Shown here: piece by piece, positions 1-9,500 of the stretch
How positions within the stretch are numbered: position 1 is the stretch's first letter
How the letters are laid out: each line of letters opens with the position of its first letter
NCBI GenBank assembly: GCA_947370975.1
Contig: CANBNG010000002.1
Span: 124,001 to 188,000 of the forward strand
Source: Beijerinckiaceae bacterium
GTDB lineage: Bacteria; Pseudomonadota; Alphaproteobacteria; Rhizobiales; Beijerinckiaceae
DNA length: 64,000 bases
Direction of reading: 5' to 3'
Program-made: the position numbers and the translations under genes
Notes under the pieces: model-generated
Told to the model about the DNA's origin: nothing
The model's database searches: none
What the model saw: only the letters and a program-made list of their open reading frames with translations

Positions 1-2
1 CG

Positions 3-1994
3 GAGCGTATTGCAGCAACCCTTCTCGCGCAGGTCCAGAGCATTTTCCAGACCTATGAGCTGGTGCTCGACCGCGTTTCAGACACTGTCATGCAGGCTCG
101 TGGCGATGAATTGCGCCTGTCACGCATGACTTATGATCGTCTGCGCTCGATTGTGGGATCCTACGAGCAGATCGGCTCCATCTGGGTTTTCGATGCGCAG
201 GGGCGCTCCCTCATAAATTCGCTGCGCTTTCCAACTCCATCTCTTGAGCTTGGCGAAACCGATTTCCTGACCGCCATCAAAGATGGTGTGCGCGGCACAA
301 TCATCAGCCCGGCGGTTGAGGGACGTATCAGCGGCAAGCGCCTGATCAATATTTCAAGACCCGTCTTTGAATCAGATGGAAGGTTGCGCGCCGTCATCGT
401 GATTTCGGCCTATCCTGATTATTTCCAGACGCGATTTGCACGCGTCGCGCCCGATCTCGATTATTCGGCATCTCTCGTGCATGAGGATGGCAGTTTTCTC
501 GCGCGCAATTCACCCGTTGTGCCGTTCTCTGGCGAAGCTCGCGCAAGCGCGGCGTTCATGCTGGCAAAAGAGACTGCGCCAAGCGGACATTTTCAGGGCG
601 TATCAACGGCTGATGGCGTGCAGCGGGATGTCTATTATCACAAGCTCGGCGCTTACCCCGTTTATATGATGTTTGGTCTGGGCACCGGCGCGGTGATCGC
701 CAATTGGCATGAACAAGCCTTGTTCTTCGGGCTCTTTGCACTTGCTGCCATGCTGGGGCTTGGCTCCATGACCTATGTGGCGCTCGCGCGTTCGCGCGGT
801 GCGCATAGCTCCATGCAGAGCCTGATTGCGGAAACGAACCGGCGCAAGCAGATGGAGGCCAAGCTCGTCACGGCGCAGCGCATGGAGGCGCTGGGGCAAT
901 TGACCGGTGGCATAGCGCATGACTTCAACAATCTTCTCACCATCGTCATGGGCAATCTCGATCTCCTGCGCCGCGCCCCCGATGACCGGCGGGCCCGGCT
1001 CATCGACAATGGCCTGCATGCGGTGGAGCAGGGGCGGCGATTGACGCAACAGCTTCTGGCGTTTGGGCGCAGGCAACCGCTGCGGCCCGAGCCTGTAGAT
1101 GTCAACGAGCTCGTTGTCGGCATGGGCGACATGCTGGTGCAATCCCTGCGTGGCGATATCGAGGTGGACTTCGATCTGGCTGACCATCTCTGGCTGGTCG
1201 AGGCCGATCCGGTTCAGCTGCAGACGACCCTGATCAATCTCGCCGCCAATGCGCGCGATGCCATGCCGCGTGGCGGACAGTTCAAGATCCGCACCATGAA
1301 CAGCGCGTTCGGCGAGGGGCAGGGCGTCGTCATCATCGTGTCTGACAGCGGCACGGGCATGGAGCCGTCTGTGTTGGAGCGTGCGTTCGAACCCTTTTTC
1401 ACGACCAAGGATATTGGGCGGGGCAGCGGGCTTGGCCTTTCACAGGTGGTTGGCTTCATCGATCAGTCGGGCGGCACGGTCGAGATTGCGAGCGAGGTCG
1501 GTCGCGGCACAAGCGTGACGCTGGTTCTGCCGCGCGCTCATGTCGAGCCGGTGCGCGCAATCGCGCCACCGGCAGCGCTCCCGCGCGAGCAACGCGCCTG
1601 CAGCCTTCTGCTGGTTGAGGACAATGCGCAATTGCGCGAGCTTGCCCATGCCATTCTGGTGGAGGCGGGGCATCAGGTGATCGAGGCCGCAAATGCCGAT
1701 CAGGCCTTACAGCTGCTGCGCAAGACGCCGGGCATCGATGTGGTGGTGTCTGATCTCGTCATGCCCGGTAAATTGGATGGTCTCGATCTCGCGCGCATCC
1801 TGCGCGACGAGCGCCCGGATGTCCGTGTGCTCCTCTCCACAGGCTATAGCGAAGAGGCGGCCAAGGTGCATGCCGAGGGCTTCACGCTCATCGCCAAGCC
1901 TTATCAGCCCGAGATGCTCACCGGCGCCATTCAGGACGAGCTGGCCCGCAGCGCCCGGCGCTACCACGGCAATGTGATCTCCCTCCCGCTCTAG
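3..1994 (+). CDS. Hybrid sensor histidine kinase with C-terminal receiver domain (5' partial)
   Basis: A membrane sensor kinase that would autophosphorylate on histidine and pass phosphate to its own receiver domain. The frame is open from the first bases of the window, so the true start lies upstream; an internal GTG at 63 is probably not the start. Residues counted from 63: an extracytoplasmic sensor region of Cache-like character up to about 215, one clear membrane segment at about 220-243, the H-box GGIAHDFNNLL with its histidine near 286, an HATPase domain with the glycine-rich DSGTGMEPSV and GSGLGLS motifs, then a receiver domain from about 518 with phospho-acceptor aspartate in VVVSDLVMPG near 564 and the conserved lysine in IAKPYQP. 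The ligand is not evident. No separate response regulator is adjacent within the window. Confidence 0.9.
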   Translation, partial: ERIAATLLAQVQSIFQTYELVLDRVSDTVMQARGDELRLSRMTYDRLRSIVGSYEQIGSIWVFDAQGRSLINSLRFPTPSLELGETDFLTAIKDGVRGTIISPAVEGRISGKRLINISRPVFESDGRLRAVIVISAYPDYFQTRFARVAPDLDYSASLVHEDGSFLARNSPVVPFSGEARASAAFMLAKETAPSGHFQGVSTADGVQRDVYYHKLGAYPVYMMFGLGTGAVIANWHEQALFFGLFALAAMLGLGSMTYVALARSRGAHSSMQSLIAETNRRKQMEAKLVTAQRMEALGQLTGGIAHDFNNLLTIVMGNLDLLRRAPDDRRARLIDNGLHAVEQGRRLTQQLLAFGRRQPLRPEPVDVNELVVGMGDMLVQSLRGDIEVDFDLADHLWLVEADPVQLQTTLINLAANARDAMPRGGQFKIRTMNSAFGEGQGVVIIVSDSGTGMEPSVLERAFEPFFTTKDIGRGSGLGLSQVVGFIDQSGGTVEIASEVGRGTSVTLVLPRAHVEPVRAIAPPAALPREQRACSLLLVEDNAQLRELAHAILVEAGHQVIEAANADQALQLLRKTPGIDVVVSDLVMPGKLDGLDLARILRDERPDVRVLLSTGYSEEAAKVHAEGFTLIAKPYQPEMLTGAIQDELARSARRYHGNVISLPL

Positions 1995-2090
1995 CCGCCC
2001 AATTACCCACAGGGAGCCGGGGTCCGCGCTTTGACCCTGCTGCCGGCCCGCCTTAGTCAGAGCTCTGGTTTTAAAGATTCGGGGCATGCC

Positions 2091-4442
2091 ATGAAGTCGA
2101 TCAATCAGCGCCTGGCGGAAGAGCTTTCCGTACAGGAATGGCAGGTGACCGCTGCGGTCGATCTGATCGATTCGGGCGCGACGGTCCCCTTCATCGCGCG
2201 CTACCGCAAGGAAGTGACGGGCACGCTGGATGACACGCAATTGCGCAATCTCGACGAGCGGCTGCGCTATCTGCGCGAGCTTGAAGAGCGCCGCAAATCA
2301 GTGATCGACAGCATCCGCGAACAAGGCAAGCTTGACGATGGGCTGCTTGCCATTCTCAACGCCGCTGACACCAAGGCGCGGCTTGAGGATATTTATCTGC
2401 CCTTCAAGCCCAAGCGCCGCACCAAGGCGCAGATTGCGCGCGAGGCGGGGCTTGAGCCACTCGCGCTCTCTTTGCTTGCCGACCCAATGAAGGATCCGCG
2501 CGTCGAGGCGCAGACATTCGTCGACGCCGCCAAGGGCATTGAAACCATTGAAGCCGCGCTCGATGGTGCGCGCTCGATCCTGGTAGAGAAATTTGCCGAA
2601 GACGCCGAGCTTATCGGCTCGCTGCGCGAAACCTTCTGGACGCAGGGGCGGCTGCGCTCCTCCATGCGTCCGGGCAAGGAAAGCGAAGGCGCGAAATTCT
2701 CCGATTATTTCGATTTCACCGAACCCTTGGTGAAGCTGCCCTCGCATCGCATTCTGGCTGTGTTTCGCGGCGAGAAGGAAGAAATGCTCGATCTCAAGCT
2801 TGAGTCAGAGCCTGATGCGCCCCCGCCCGGTACGCCCGGTATTTACGAAAATCGCATCGCCGCCCGCTTCAATGTGTCTGCGCAGGGGCGGCCGGGTGAC
2901 AAATGGCTCAACGATTGCGTGCGCTGGGCATGGCGCACGCGGATGGAATCCTCGCTTTCCGTCGATCTGCGCGTTCGGCTCTGGCAGAAGGCCGAGGAGG
3001 AGGGCGTCAAGGTCTTTGCGGGCAATCTGCGCGACCTGTTGCTGGCTGCGCCTGCTGGCGCGCGCGCCACACTCGGTCTTGATCCGGGCTTTCGCACCGG
3101 CGTGAAAGTGGCGGTGATCGATGCGACCGGCAAGGTTGTCGATATTGCGACGATCTATCCCCATGAGCCGGCGAAACGCTGGCATGATTCGCTTTCCACG
3201 CTCGCAGCCCTCTGCCGCAAGCATAAGGTGGAGCTGGTCGCTATCGGCAATGGCACCGCCTCGCGCGAAACCGACAAGCTCGCGGCCGAGCTGATCTCGG
3301 GATCGCCGGAGTTGAAACTCACCAAGGTCATGGTGTCGGAGGCGGGCGCCTCGGTCTATTCGGCATCGGCCTTTGCCTCGCAGGAGCTGCCCGATCTCGA
3401 TGTGTCGATCCGCGGCGCGGTATCGATTGCGCGGCGCTTGCAGGATCCGCTGGCCGAACTCGTCAAGATCGATCCGAAATCGATTGGCGTCGGCCAATAT
3501 CAGCACGATCTGAGCGAAGTGAAATTGTCGCGCTCGCTCGATGCTGTGGTGGAAGATTGCGTGAATGGCGTGGGCGTGGATGTGAACACGGCCTCGGCCC
3601 CGCTGCTGGCCCGTGTGTCTGGCCTGTCGGAATCGTTGGCCCAGAACATCGTCCTGCATCGGGATGCAAACGGCCCGTTCCGCTCGCGCCTGGCGCTGCG
3701 CGAGGTGCCGCGCCTTGGGGCCAAGGCTTTCGAGCTGTGCGCCGGCTTCCTGCGCATTCGCGATGGCGAAGATCCGCTCGATCGCTCAAGCGTGCATCCG
3801 GAGGCCTATCCTCTGGTGCGCCGCATTCTTGAGGCGACCAAGAGCGACATCAATGTGCTCATTGGCAATGTCACTGCCCTGCGTGCGGTCCGGCCCGCGC
3901 AATTCGTGGACGAGACCTTTGGCCTGCCGACCGTCACCGATATCATCAAGGAGCTTGAGAAGCCTGGGCGCGATCCGCGTCCCTCCTTCAAGACCGCTTC
4001 TTTCCAGGAGGGGGTCGAGAAGATCTCCGATCTGAGGCCGGGGATGATTTTGGAGGGCGTCGTCACCAATGTCGCGGCCTTTGGGGCCTTTGTCGATATT
4101 GGCGTCCATCAGGACGGGCTGGTGCACATTTCGGCCATGTCGAGCACGTTCGTCAAAGATCCGCGCGAGGTCGCCAAGCCCGGCGATGTGGTGCGCGTGA
4201 AGGTCATGGAGGTCGATGCCCCGCGCAAGCGCATCGGCCTGACCATGCGGCTCGATCAGGAGCCGGGCGCGCCCCAGCAAAAGCGCGGCGAGGCGACGCC
4301 TGCCCAAACCGCCAAAGTGCTCAAGCAGGTGCAGCATGCAGCGGGCTCGTCCGCCGGCGGCATGCTGGCGGATGCCCTGCGCAAGGCCGGCATCGCGCAA
4401 CCCGATCAGGGTGGAACTGCCCCCCGCCGCACCCCGCGCTGA
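2091..4442 (+). CDS. tex: Tex family S1 RNA-binding transcription accessory protein
   Basis: A cytoplasmic nucleic-acid-binding protein of the Tex family, thought to act in transcription and RNA metabolism. The chosen ATG at 2091 gives MKSINQRLAEELSVQ, matching the usual Tex N-terminus; a TTG at 2031 would add 20 atypical residues. In order: the helical Tex_N region (about 1-190), a YqgF/RuvC-like domain opening with LGLDPGFRTGVKVAVID near residue 325, helix-hairpin-helix segments, and a C-terminal S1 domain at about 648-723 (GMILEGVVTNVAAFGAFVDIG, followed by DGLVHIS). The 783-residue length is normal for Tex. It is a housekeeping gene and marks the left border of the catabolic region. Confidence 0.96.
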   Translation: MKSINQRLAEELSVQEWQVTAAVDLIDSGATVPFIARYRKEVTGTLDDTQLRNLDERLRYLRELEERRKSVIDSIREQGKLDDGLLAILNAADTKARLEDIYLPFKPKRRTKAQIAREAGLEPLALSLLADPMKDPRVEAQTFVDAAKGIETIEAALDGARSILVEKFAEDAELIGSLRETFWTQGRLRSSMRPGKESEGAKFSDYFDFTEPLVKLPSHRILAVFRGEKEEMLDLKLESEPDAPPPGTPGIYENRIAARFNVSAQGRPGDKWLNDCVRWAWRTRMESSLSVDLRVRLWQKAEEEGVKVFAGNLRDLLLAAPAGARATLGLDPGFRTGVKVAVIDATGKVVDIATIYPHEPAKRWHDSLSTLAALCRKHKVELVAIGNGTASRETDKLAAELISGSPELKLTKVMVSEAGASVYSASAFASQELPDLDVSIRGAVSIARRLQDPLAELVKIDPKSIGVGQYQHDLSEVKLSRSLDAVVEDCVNGVGVDVNTASAPLLARVSGLSESLAQNIVLHRDANGPFRSRLALREVPRLGAKAFELCAGFLRIRDGEDPLDRSSVHPEAYPLVRRILEATKSDINVLIGNVTALRAVRPAQFVDETFGLPTVTDIIKELEKPGRDPRPSFKTASFQEGVEKISDLRPGMILEGVVTNVAAFGAFVDIGVHQDGLVHISAMSSTFVKDPREVAKPGDVVRVKVMEVDAPRKRIGLTMRLDQEPGAPQQKRGEATPAQTAKVLKQVQHAAGSSAGGMLADALRKAGIAQPDQGGTAPRRTPR

Positions 4443-4537
4443 TTGCCTTTTCGAGAGGCTCATGGGGATGCCTGGAACCTGGGCTTGCCTTGGTCTGGCC
4501 GGGCAAGCCATATTGCCGCATCGAAACGCCGCCGGAC

Positions 4538-4557
4538 GGCCGGGTTTACCGGCCTTT
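4538..4557 (+). terminator. Weak hairpin terminator candidate after tex
   Basis: A GGCCGG stem, a five-base loop and CCGGCC are followed by only TTT. A second hairpin, GGCTTGCC paired with GGCAAGCC, lies just upstream at 4482-4509. Either could end tex transcription, but the U-tract is poor. Confidence 0.3.
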
Positions 4558-4584
4558 AAAGAGCGGGCGTCATGGGAGGCGAAT

Positions 4585-5631
4585 ATGGGCTTTCGGCGTC
4601 GTGATATCTGTGCCGGTGCACTCGGACTGGCCGCTGCAGCTTTTGGCGTCGTGCCCTTTGCCTATGCGCAGGCGGGGCTCCCCTCCTGGGCGAGCGCCGA
4701 GACGGTTGCTGCCGCCAAGGCCGAAGGTGGCGAAATCATCATCTACGGATCGATGAACGAGCAGGAGGCCCTGCCGCTCTGGAAGGCATTCGAGACCACC
4801 ACCGGCATCAAGGTGCAATATGTGCGCTCGTCCGATACCGGCCTGATGAGCCGCATCGTGCTGGAAGCGCGCGCGCAGCAGAAGTCGTGGGATCTCGTCG
4901 TCACCACCGCCGTCAGCAAGCTGCCGCAGGAATTCCTGCAGACGCTCGACCTGCCCGAGGCCAGGAACATCGATCCCAAGGCGATCGATCCCAAGAAGAA
5001 ATGGTACGGCGTTTATTCCAACTATAATTCACCCGCCTACAATACGAAGTTCGTGGACAAGGCCAATCTGCCGAAATCCTATGAGGAGATGGCGGCGCGC
5101 AAGGACTGGGTTGGCAAGGTTGCTATCGATGGCAATGACAGCCAGTGGGTCTATGCCATGTTCCAGCACTATGGCGAGGCCAAAGCGCGCAAGATCATCA
5201 GTGAGCTCGTCGCCAATCTCAAGCCGGTCATCGTCGATGGACATCTGGCTCTGGCGCGCTCGGTTGGCCTTGGCGAATATTGGGTTGCGATCAACAATTA
5301 CACCAATCTCACCATCAATGTGATGCTGAAGGGTGGAGACACGGATTATTGGACGCTTGAGCCGATTGCCCTGTTCTTCGGGCAGGCCGGCATCAATGTG
5401 CGCGCGCCCCATCCCAAATCAGCCCAGCTCGCGACCAATTTCCTTGTCAGCAAGGAAGCCCAGCAATTGCTGACCGAGGCGGGCCGCTTGCCGGTGCGCC
5501 CCGACGTGACGCCAAATCCCGCCGACGCCATCAAGCGCTTTGGCGAGGCAAAAGTGATCGCGGTCAATTTCTCGCCTGAAGATGAGAAAAAATGGCAGCG
5601 CATCACCAACGAATTGCTGAAACCACGCTAA
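4585..5631 (+). CDS. ABC transporter substrate-binding protein, Fbp/PotD-like (iron or small organic ligand)
   Basis: A periplasmic binding protein of the class used by Fe(III)- and polyamine-type ABC importers. The start at 4585 follows GGGAGG (4574-4579) by five bases and gives a 348-residue precursor. The N-terminus MGFRRRDICAGALGLAAAAF carries three arginines before a hydrophobic stretch and ends near AYAQA, so it is a signal peptide that may use the Tat route. The mature part starts with the typical EGGEIIIYGSMNEQEALPLW, the class pattern of extracellular binding proteins. The permease follows 55 bases later. The ligand cannot be read; adjacency to a fumarylacetoacetate-hydrolase-family enzyme suggests an organic acid rather than iron, but that is inference. 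Confidence 0.85.
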   Translation: MGFRRRDICAGALGLAAAAFGVVPFAYAQAGLPSWASAETVAAAKAEGGEIIIYGSMNEQEALPLWKAFETTTGIKVQYVRSSDTGLMSRIVLEARAQQKSWDLVVTTAVSKLPQEFLQTLDLPEARNIDPKAIDPKKKWYGVYSNYNSPAYNTKFVDKANLPKSYEEMAARKDWVGKVAIDGNDSQWVYAMFQHYGEAKARKIISELVANLKPVIVDGHLALARSVGLGEYWVAINNYTNLTINVMLKGGDTDYWTLEPIALFFGQAGINVRAPHPKSAQLATNFLVSKEAQQLLTEAGRLPVRPDVTPNPADAIKRFGEAKVIAVNFSPEDEKKWQRITNELLKPR

Positions 5632-5686
5632 ACACTCACCCGGCATGGGCTGCACGGCTCAGCCGGAGTTGGTTTGAAAAAATGAA

Positions 5687-7480
5687 ATGCGGCGCGGCCA
5701 GAAAGGTCGCCCGCCTGGGAGGTTTGAGGCTTTGGCTCTTTCGACTGGCATTGAGGTTCCCGCCACCGCTCGCTGGCGCGACCGGCTGTCTTCCATCTCG
5801 CCCGCCAAGCTCATCGCCATTATCGGCGTGGTCTTTGTCGCGTGGCTCGTGCTCGTGCCGCTGTTTGCGCTGTTTTATACGGCTTTCGCCGAGGACACGC
5901 CCTATGGGCCGGGCGACTTCACCTTCGATAATTTCGTCAATGCCTATTCGCAATGGCATCTGCTGTCGCTGTTCTGGAACTCGCTCGTCTTTGCAGGCGG
6001 CGCAGGCATTTTGACACTGGTGCTCGGCGGCTTTGTCGCCTGGGCGGTCGAGCGCACGGATATGCCCGGGCGCGAGGTGTTTCACAGCCTCACGCTGCTC
6101 TCCTTCGCGCTGCCGGGCCTTCTCACCACCATGGCGTGGATGCTGATCCTCAGCCCCAATGTCGGCTGGGTGAATTCGCTTTTGAAAATCTGGTTCGGCC
6201 TCGAAACAGCGCCGTTCAACATCTATTCGATGTCGGGAATGATCTGGGTGCTTTCGGCCCATTATTTCCCGCTCGCGTATCTGCTGCTGGGGCCAGCCTT
6301 CCGTTCGCTCGATGTGCGCATGGAAGAAGCCGCCTATATGTCGGGCGCGCGGCAGATGCAGATTGCGCGCCGCGTCACCATGCCGATGATGAAGCCGGCC
6401 ATTCTCTCGACCTTGCTGCTGCTGTTCGTGCGCGGTATCGAATCCTTCGAGGTGCCGCGGCTGATCGGCAATCCCGCCCGCATCGAAGTTTTCACCACCG
6501 ACATTCAGGCGGCCATCCGCGGTTCCTCGCCCGAACTCGGCGTGGCCAGCGCGCTCAGCATCACGCTGCTCGCGATCTGCATTCTGACCGTCTATCTCTA
6601 TCGCCGCTCGACGCGCAATGCCGAGGCTTTCGCCACAATTACCGGCAAGGGCTACAAGCCAACGCGCATGAAGCTTGGCGCGTGGCGCTGGCCGCTGGCG
6701 GGCATCACCGGCCTGCTGTTTGCCTTCGCGCTCGGCCTGCCGGTTGCAACGATGATCTGGCAATCGCTCTTCCAGAAGCCGACGCTGCCCTTCATGGCAG
6801 GGGCTGGCGACATGACGTTCGATAATTATCGTTTCGTCTTCGGCTATCCGATCTTCGCAGATGCCGTGACGACCAGCGTATCGCTGGGCGCCATGTCGGC
6901 GACGATCATTGTCGGCCTTGCCTTCATGCTGGCCTGGATCGCGCAGCGCGCCTTGCCGCGCTATGGCTGGATGTTCGATCTCCTCGCCTTCCTGCCGATT
7001 GCCTTCCCGAGCATCATTGTTGGCGCGAGCATCCTGTTTGCCTATCTGCTGTTGCCGATCCCGGTCTACAACACGATCTGGATTCTGCTTATCGCCTATC
7101 TGACGCTCTACATGCCCTATGGAATGCGCTTTGCCTCCGGCGGCCTTGTGCAGATTCACAAGGAGCTTGAAGAAGCGGCCCATACGAGCGGGGCGAGCTA
7201 TGGCCAGGTCTTCCGGCGCGTGCTGATGCCGCTGTTGATCCCGGTCGCGCTGTCGGCATGGATCTATATTTTCGTTCTGGCGGTGCGCGAACTTGGCGCC
7301 TCCATCATGCTGGTTGGGCCGGGCACGCATGTGCTGGGCACGATCAGCCTCACCATGTGGGAGGAGGGTGGCAGCTATGGCGCGGTCTGCGCGCTGGGTG
7401 TCATCCAGATTCTTCCGCTCATCGTCATCGTCGCCTTCTTGCGCTGGCTCGAACGCCGCATCCAAGGCTCCGAACACTGA
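5687..7480 (+). CDS. ABC transporter permease, fused double-domain (FbpB-like)
   Basis: An inner-membrane permease with two BPD_transp_1 halves in one 597-residue chain, as in FbpB/ThiP-type importers. Roughly twelve hydrophobic segments are visible. Each half carries an EAA loop that docks the ATPase: EEAAYMSGARQMQIARRV in the first half and EEAAHTSGASYGQVFRRV in the second. The ATG at 5687 has no good ribosome site; a TTG at 5732, nine bases after GGGAGG (5717-5722), is a strong alternative start. It pairs with the binding protein just upstream. No ATPase gene lies in this operon or next to it, which is unusual for a stand-alone importer. Confidence 0.9.
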   Translation: MRRGQKGRPPGRFEALALSTGIEVPATARWRDRLSSISPAKLIAIIGVVFVAWLVLVPLFALFYTAFAEDTPYGPGDFTFDNFVNAYSQWHLLSLFWNSLVFAGGAGILTLVLGGFVAWAVERTDMPGREVFHSLTLLSFALPGLLTTMAWMLILSPNVGWVNSLLKIWFGLETAPFNIYSMSGMIWVLSAHYFPLAYLLLGPAFRSLDVRMEEAAYMSGARQMQIARRVTMPMMKPAILSTLLLLFVRGIESFEVPRLIGNPARIEVFTTDIQAAIRGSSPELGVASALSITLLAICILTVYLYRRSTRNAEAFATITGKGYKPTRMKLGAWRWPLAGITGLLFAFALGLPVATMIWQSLFQKPTLPFMAGAGDMTFDNYRFVFGYPIFADAVTTSVSLGAMSATIIVGLAFMLAWIAQRALPRYGWMFDLLAFLPIAFPSIIVGASILFAYLLLPIPVYNTIWILLIAYLTLYMPYGMRFASGGLVQIHKELEEAAHTSGASYGQVFRRVLMPLLIPVALSAWIYIFVLAVRELGASIMLVGPGTHVLGTISLTMWEEGGSYGAVCALGVIQILPLIVIVAFLRWLERRIQGSEH

Positions 7481-7509
7481 ATTTGAATATCAAACAGAGG
7501 TAAGAAAAA

Positions 7510-8382
7510 ATGAAAATCTGTCGCTTCGGCAATGACCGTCTGGGTGTGGTGATCGGCGATGCCGTGCACGATGTGAGCGCCGCGCAGGACGCGATCCGCG
7601 CTGCTGCGCCCTATGACATGAAGGGCGATGCCGTGGTCGCCGCGCTGCCGGAATGGCGCGCCCGCATCGAAGAGATGGCGAAGGCCTCGCCCGCGATCCC
7701 GCTTTCGCAGGTCAAGCTGCTTCCCCCCGTCGCGCGCTGGACCAAGACCATGGCCGCGCCGACCAATTACCGCGATCATATTGCGGAAATGGAAGCCAAC
7801 CGCGCCGGCGCGCCCTCCAAGATGGGCCCGGATATCGGCAAGGCCGGTATTTTCCTCAAGGCCAATTCGTCCGTCGTTGGCGTGTCGGAAGGCATTCCGA
7901 TGCGCTTCCCCGATCGTCGCAACGATCATGAGGCGGAGCTTGTCATCATCATCGGCAAGGCGGGCACGGATATTGCGTTCGATCATGCGCTCGAGCATGT
8001 TGCCGGTTATGCGCTGGGTCTCGACATGACGGTGCGCGGCCCCGAGGATCGCTCGTTCCGCAAGTCGGTCGACGGCTATTCGCCGCTCGGCCCGTGGATG
8101 GTTACGGCCGATGAAATCGCCGATCCCGACGATGTGCCTTTCACGCTGCATGTGAATGAGGAGAAGCGCCAGGATTCAAACACCAAGCACATGGTCTATT
8201 CTGTGCGCCGGCTGATTGAATTTGCCTCTTCCTTCTACACGCTGCACCCGGGCGATCTGCTCTATACGGGCACGCCCAAGGGCGTTGGTCCCGTGCTTCC
8301 GGGCGATGTGGTGCGCGTGAATTCGCTGCCCGCACTGGGCGAGCTGCGCATTGACGTGCGCGCGCACAAGATCGGCGGCTGA
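7510..8382 (+). CDS. Fumarylacetoacetate hydrolase family protein
   Basis: A metal-dependent enzyme of the FAH/HpcE superfamily, whose members hydrolyse, decarboxylate or isomerise acylpyruvates and 2-hydroxymuconate-type acids. The C-terminal catalytic domain shows the metal-site stretch NDHEAELVIIIGKAG, then LDMTVRGPEDRSFRKSVDGY and the closing YTGTPKGVGPVLPGDVVRV. Length (290 residues) fits the two-domain bacterial form. A GAGGTAAG ribosome site precedes the ATG. It lies 29 bases after the permease, so it probably acts on the compound that importer brings in. The exact reaction cannot be assigned from sequence. Confidence 0.88.
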   Translation: MKICRFGNDRLGVVIGDAVHDVSAAQDAIRAAAPYDMKGDAVVAALPEWRARIEEMAKASPAIPLSQVKLLPPVARWTKTMAAPTNYRDHIAEMEANRAGAPSKMGPDIGKAGIFLKANSSVVGVSEGIPMRFPDRRNDHEAELVIIIGKAGTDIAFDHALEHVAGYALGLDMTVRGPEDRSFRKSVDGYSPLGPWMVTADEIADPDDVPFTLHVNEEKRQDSNTKHMVYSVRRLIEFASSFYTLHPGDLLYTGTPKGVGPVLPGDVVRVNSLPALGELRIDVRAHKIGG

Positions 8383-8392
8383 CACGCTCCCG

Positions 8393-8418
8393 CTCCGCGC
8401 CTGCACGCAGGCGCGGAG
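8393..8418 (+). terminator. Strong intercistronic hairpin after the FAH-family gene
   Basis: CTCCGCGCCTGC pairs with GCAGGCGCGGAG across a two-base gap, a near-perfect 12-bp palindrome. No T-run follows directly. It may attenuate read-through or protect the upstream message 3' end rather than terminate fully. Confidence 0.4.
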
Positions 8419-8454
8419 TGCCGCGCTTTAAAAAACAGATCAGGGAAGAAAGAC

Positions 8455-9432
8455 ATGCTCACATTCACACGTCGCACCAGCCTCGCGCTGGCACTCGTTC
8501 TTGCCGGTGGCGCGCAGGCGCAAACGCCGACGGCTATTCGCATGATCGGCTTTGGTGGCGCGACCAACCTTCCGGCCTGGGTTGCCATGGACAAGGGCTT
8601 CTTCGCCAAGGAAGGCCTGGCTGTCTCGCTCGACAAGACCGCAGGCTCGAAAGAGCAGATGCAGGATGTCATGGCGGGCAAGTATGAATTCGTCACAACA
8701 GCCTTTGACAATATCGTCGCCTATACGGACGGCGATGGCGCGACGAAATTCGACAATTACGATCTGACCGCCATTCTCGGCGTGCATTCGGGCCTCAACA
8801 GCGTTGTCGCGCGTCCCGAGATCAAGACCTATGCCGATCTGCGTGGCAAGACCTTGGCGGTCGATGCTGTTGCGTCGGGCTATGCCACGATCCTCTACCA
8901 GATCCTCAAGAACAAGGGTCTCACGGAGAAGGATTACAAGATCATCTCGGTTGGCAGCACCGATGGTCGCGTGTCGGCGCTCGAAGATGGCCGCGCGCAG
9001 GTCGCCATTCTCTCATCGCCCCAGGACATCCAGCTCGAGAAGAAGGGTTTCACCATTCTCGATGATGCGGCGGCCGCATTGGGCGACTCTCAGGGCTCCG
9101 TCTATGCCGTGCGCAAGGGCTGGGCAAAGGACCACGAGAAGGAGGTTCTTGCCCTGATGCGCGCCGTGATTGCCGCTCAGAACTTTGTCTTCGACAACAA
9201 GGACGCGGCTGTCGAGGTGCTGATGAAGCGCACGCCGGGCCTGGCCAAGACCGATGCGGAAGAAATCTGGAAGCGCCTGACCGGCCCCGGCGGTTTGACG
9301 CGCAATGCCGCGCTCAACCCCAAGGGCATCGACATGGTGCTCAATCTGCGCTCGGTTTATGGCAACCCGGCCAAGGGCGATGGTCCGCGCTACATGGACC
9401 TGAGCTGGCAGAAGAAAATCAGCGCCAAGTAA
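8455..9432 (+). CDS. ABC transporter substrate-binding protein, NMT1/TauA-like
   Basis: A periplasmic binding protein of the SsuA/TauA/NMT1 type, 325 residues. The signal peptide MLTFTRRTSLALALVLAGGA ends near AQAQ. The mature start, IRMIGFGGATNLPAWVAMDK followed by GFFAKEGL, is the characteristic opening of this family, and DLRGKTLAVDA is the usual lobe-1 motif. A GGGAAG ribosome site precedes the ATG. No matching permease or ATPase is adjacent, so it is either served by a distant transporter or shares the LIV or NitT systems nearby. It is followed by a good terminator, so it ends this transcription unit. Confidence 0.87.
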   Translation: MLTFTRRTSLALALVLAGGAQAQTPTAIRMIGFGGATNLPAWVAMDKGFFAKEGLAVSLDKTAGSKEQMQDVMAGKYEFVTTAFDNIVAYTDGDGATKFDNYDLTAILGVHSGLNSVVARPEIKTYADLRGKTLAVDAVASGYATILYQILKNKGLTEKDYKIISVGSTDGRVSALEDGRAQVAILSSPQDIQLEKKGFTILDDAAAALGDSQGSVYAVRKGWAKDHEKEVLALMRAVIAAQNFVFDNKDAAVEVLMKRTPGLAKTDAEEIWKRLTGPGGLTRNAALNPKGIDMVLNLRSVYGNPAKGDGPRYMDLSWQKKISAK

Positions 9433-9440
9433 TGCATGCA

Positions 9441-9465
9441 GGCCCCGGTTCGCCGGGGCCTTTTT
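9441..9465 (+). terminator. Rho-independent terminator
   Basis: GGCCCCGG, a TTCG tetraloop and CCGGGGCC, followed by TTTTT. This is a textbook intrinsic terminator placed directly after the binding-protein gene. It isolates the LIV operon that starts 77 bases downstream. Confidence 0.93.
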
Positions 9466-9500
9466 CTGGCTGCGCCTTGGGCTTGCCAGCGCCGCCCTGG

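Noticed and set aside
5636..7477. A 613-codon open frame on the minus strand opposite the fused permease gene
   Set aside because: It is the antisense shadow of a GC-rich gene with strong third-position bias. It is rich in His, Arg, Asp and Gln with no domain signature, and the plus-strand permease motifs are clear.
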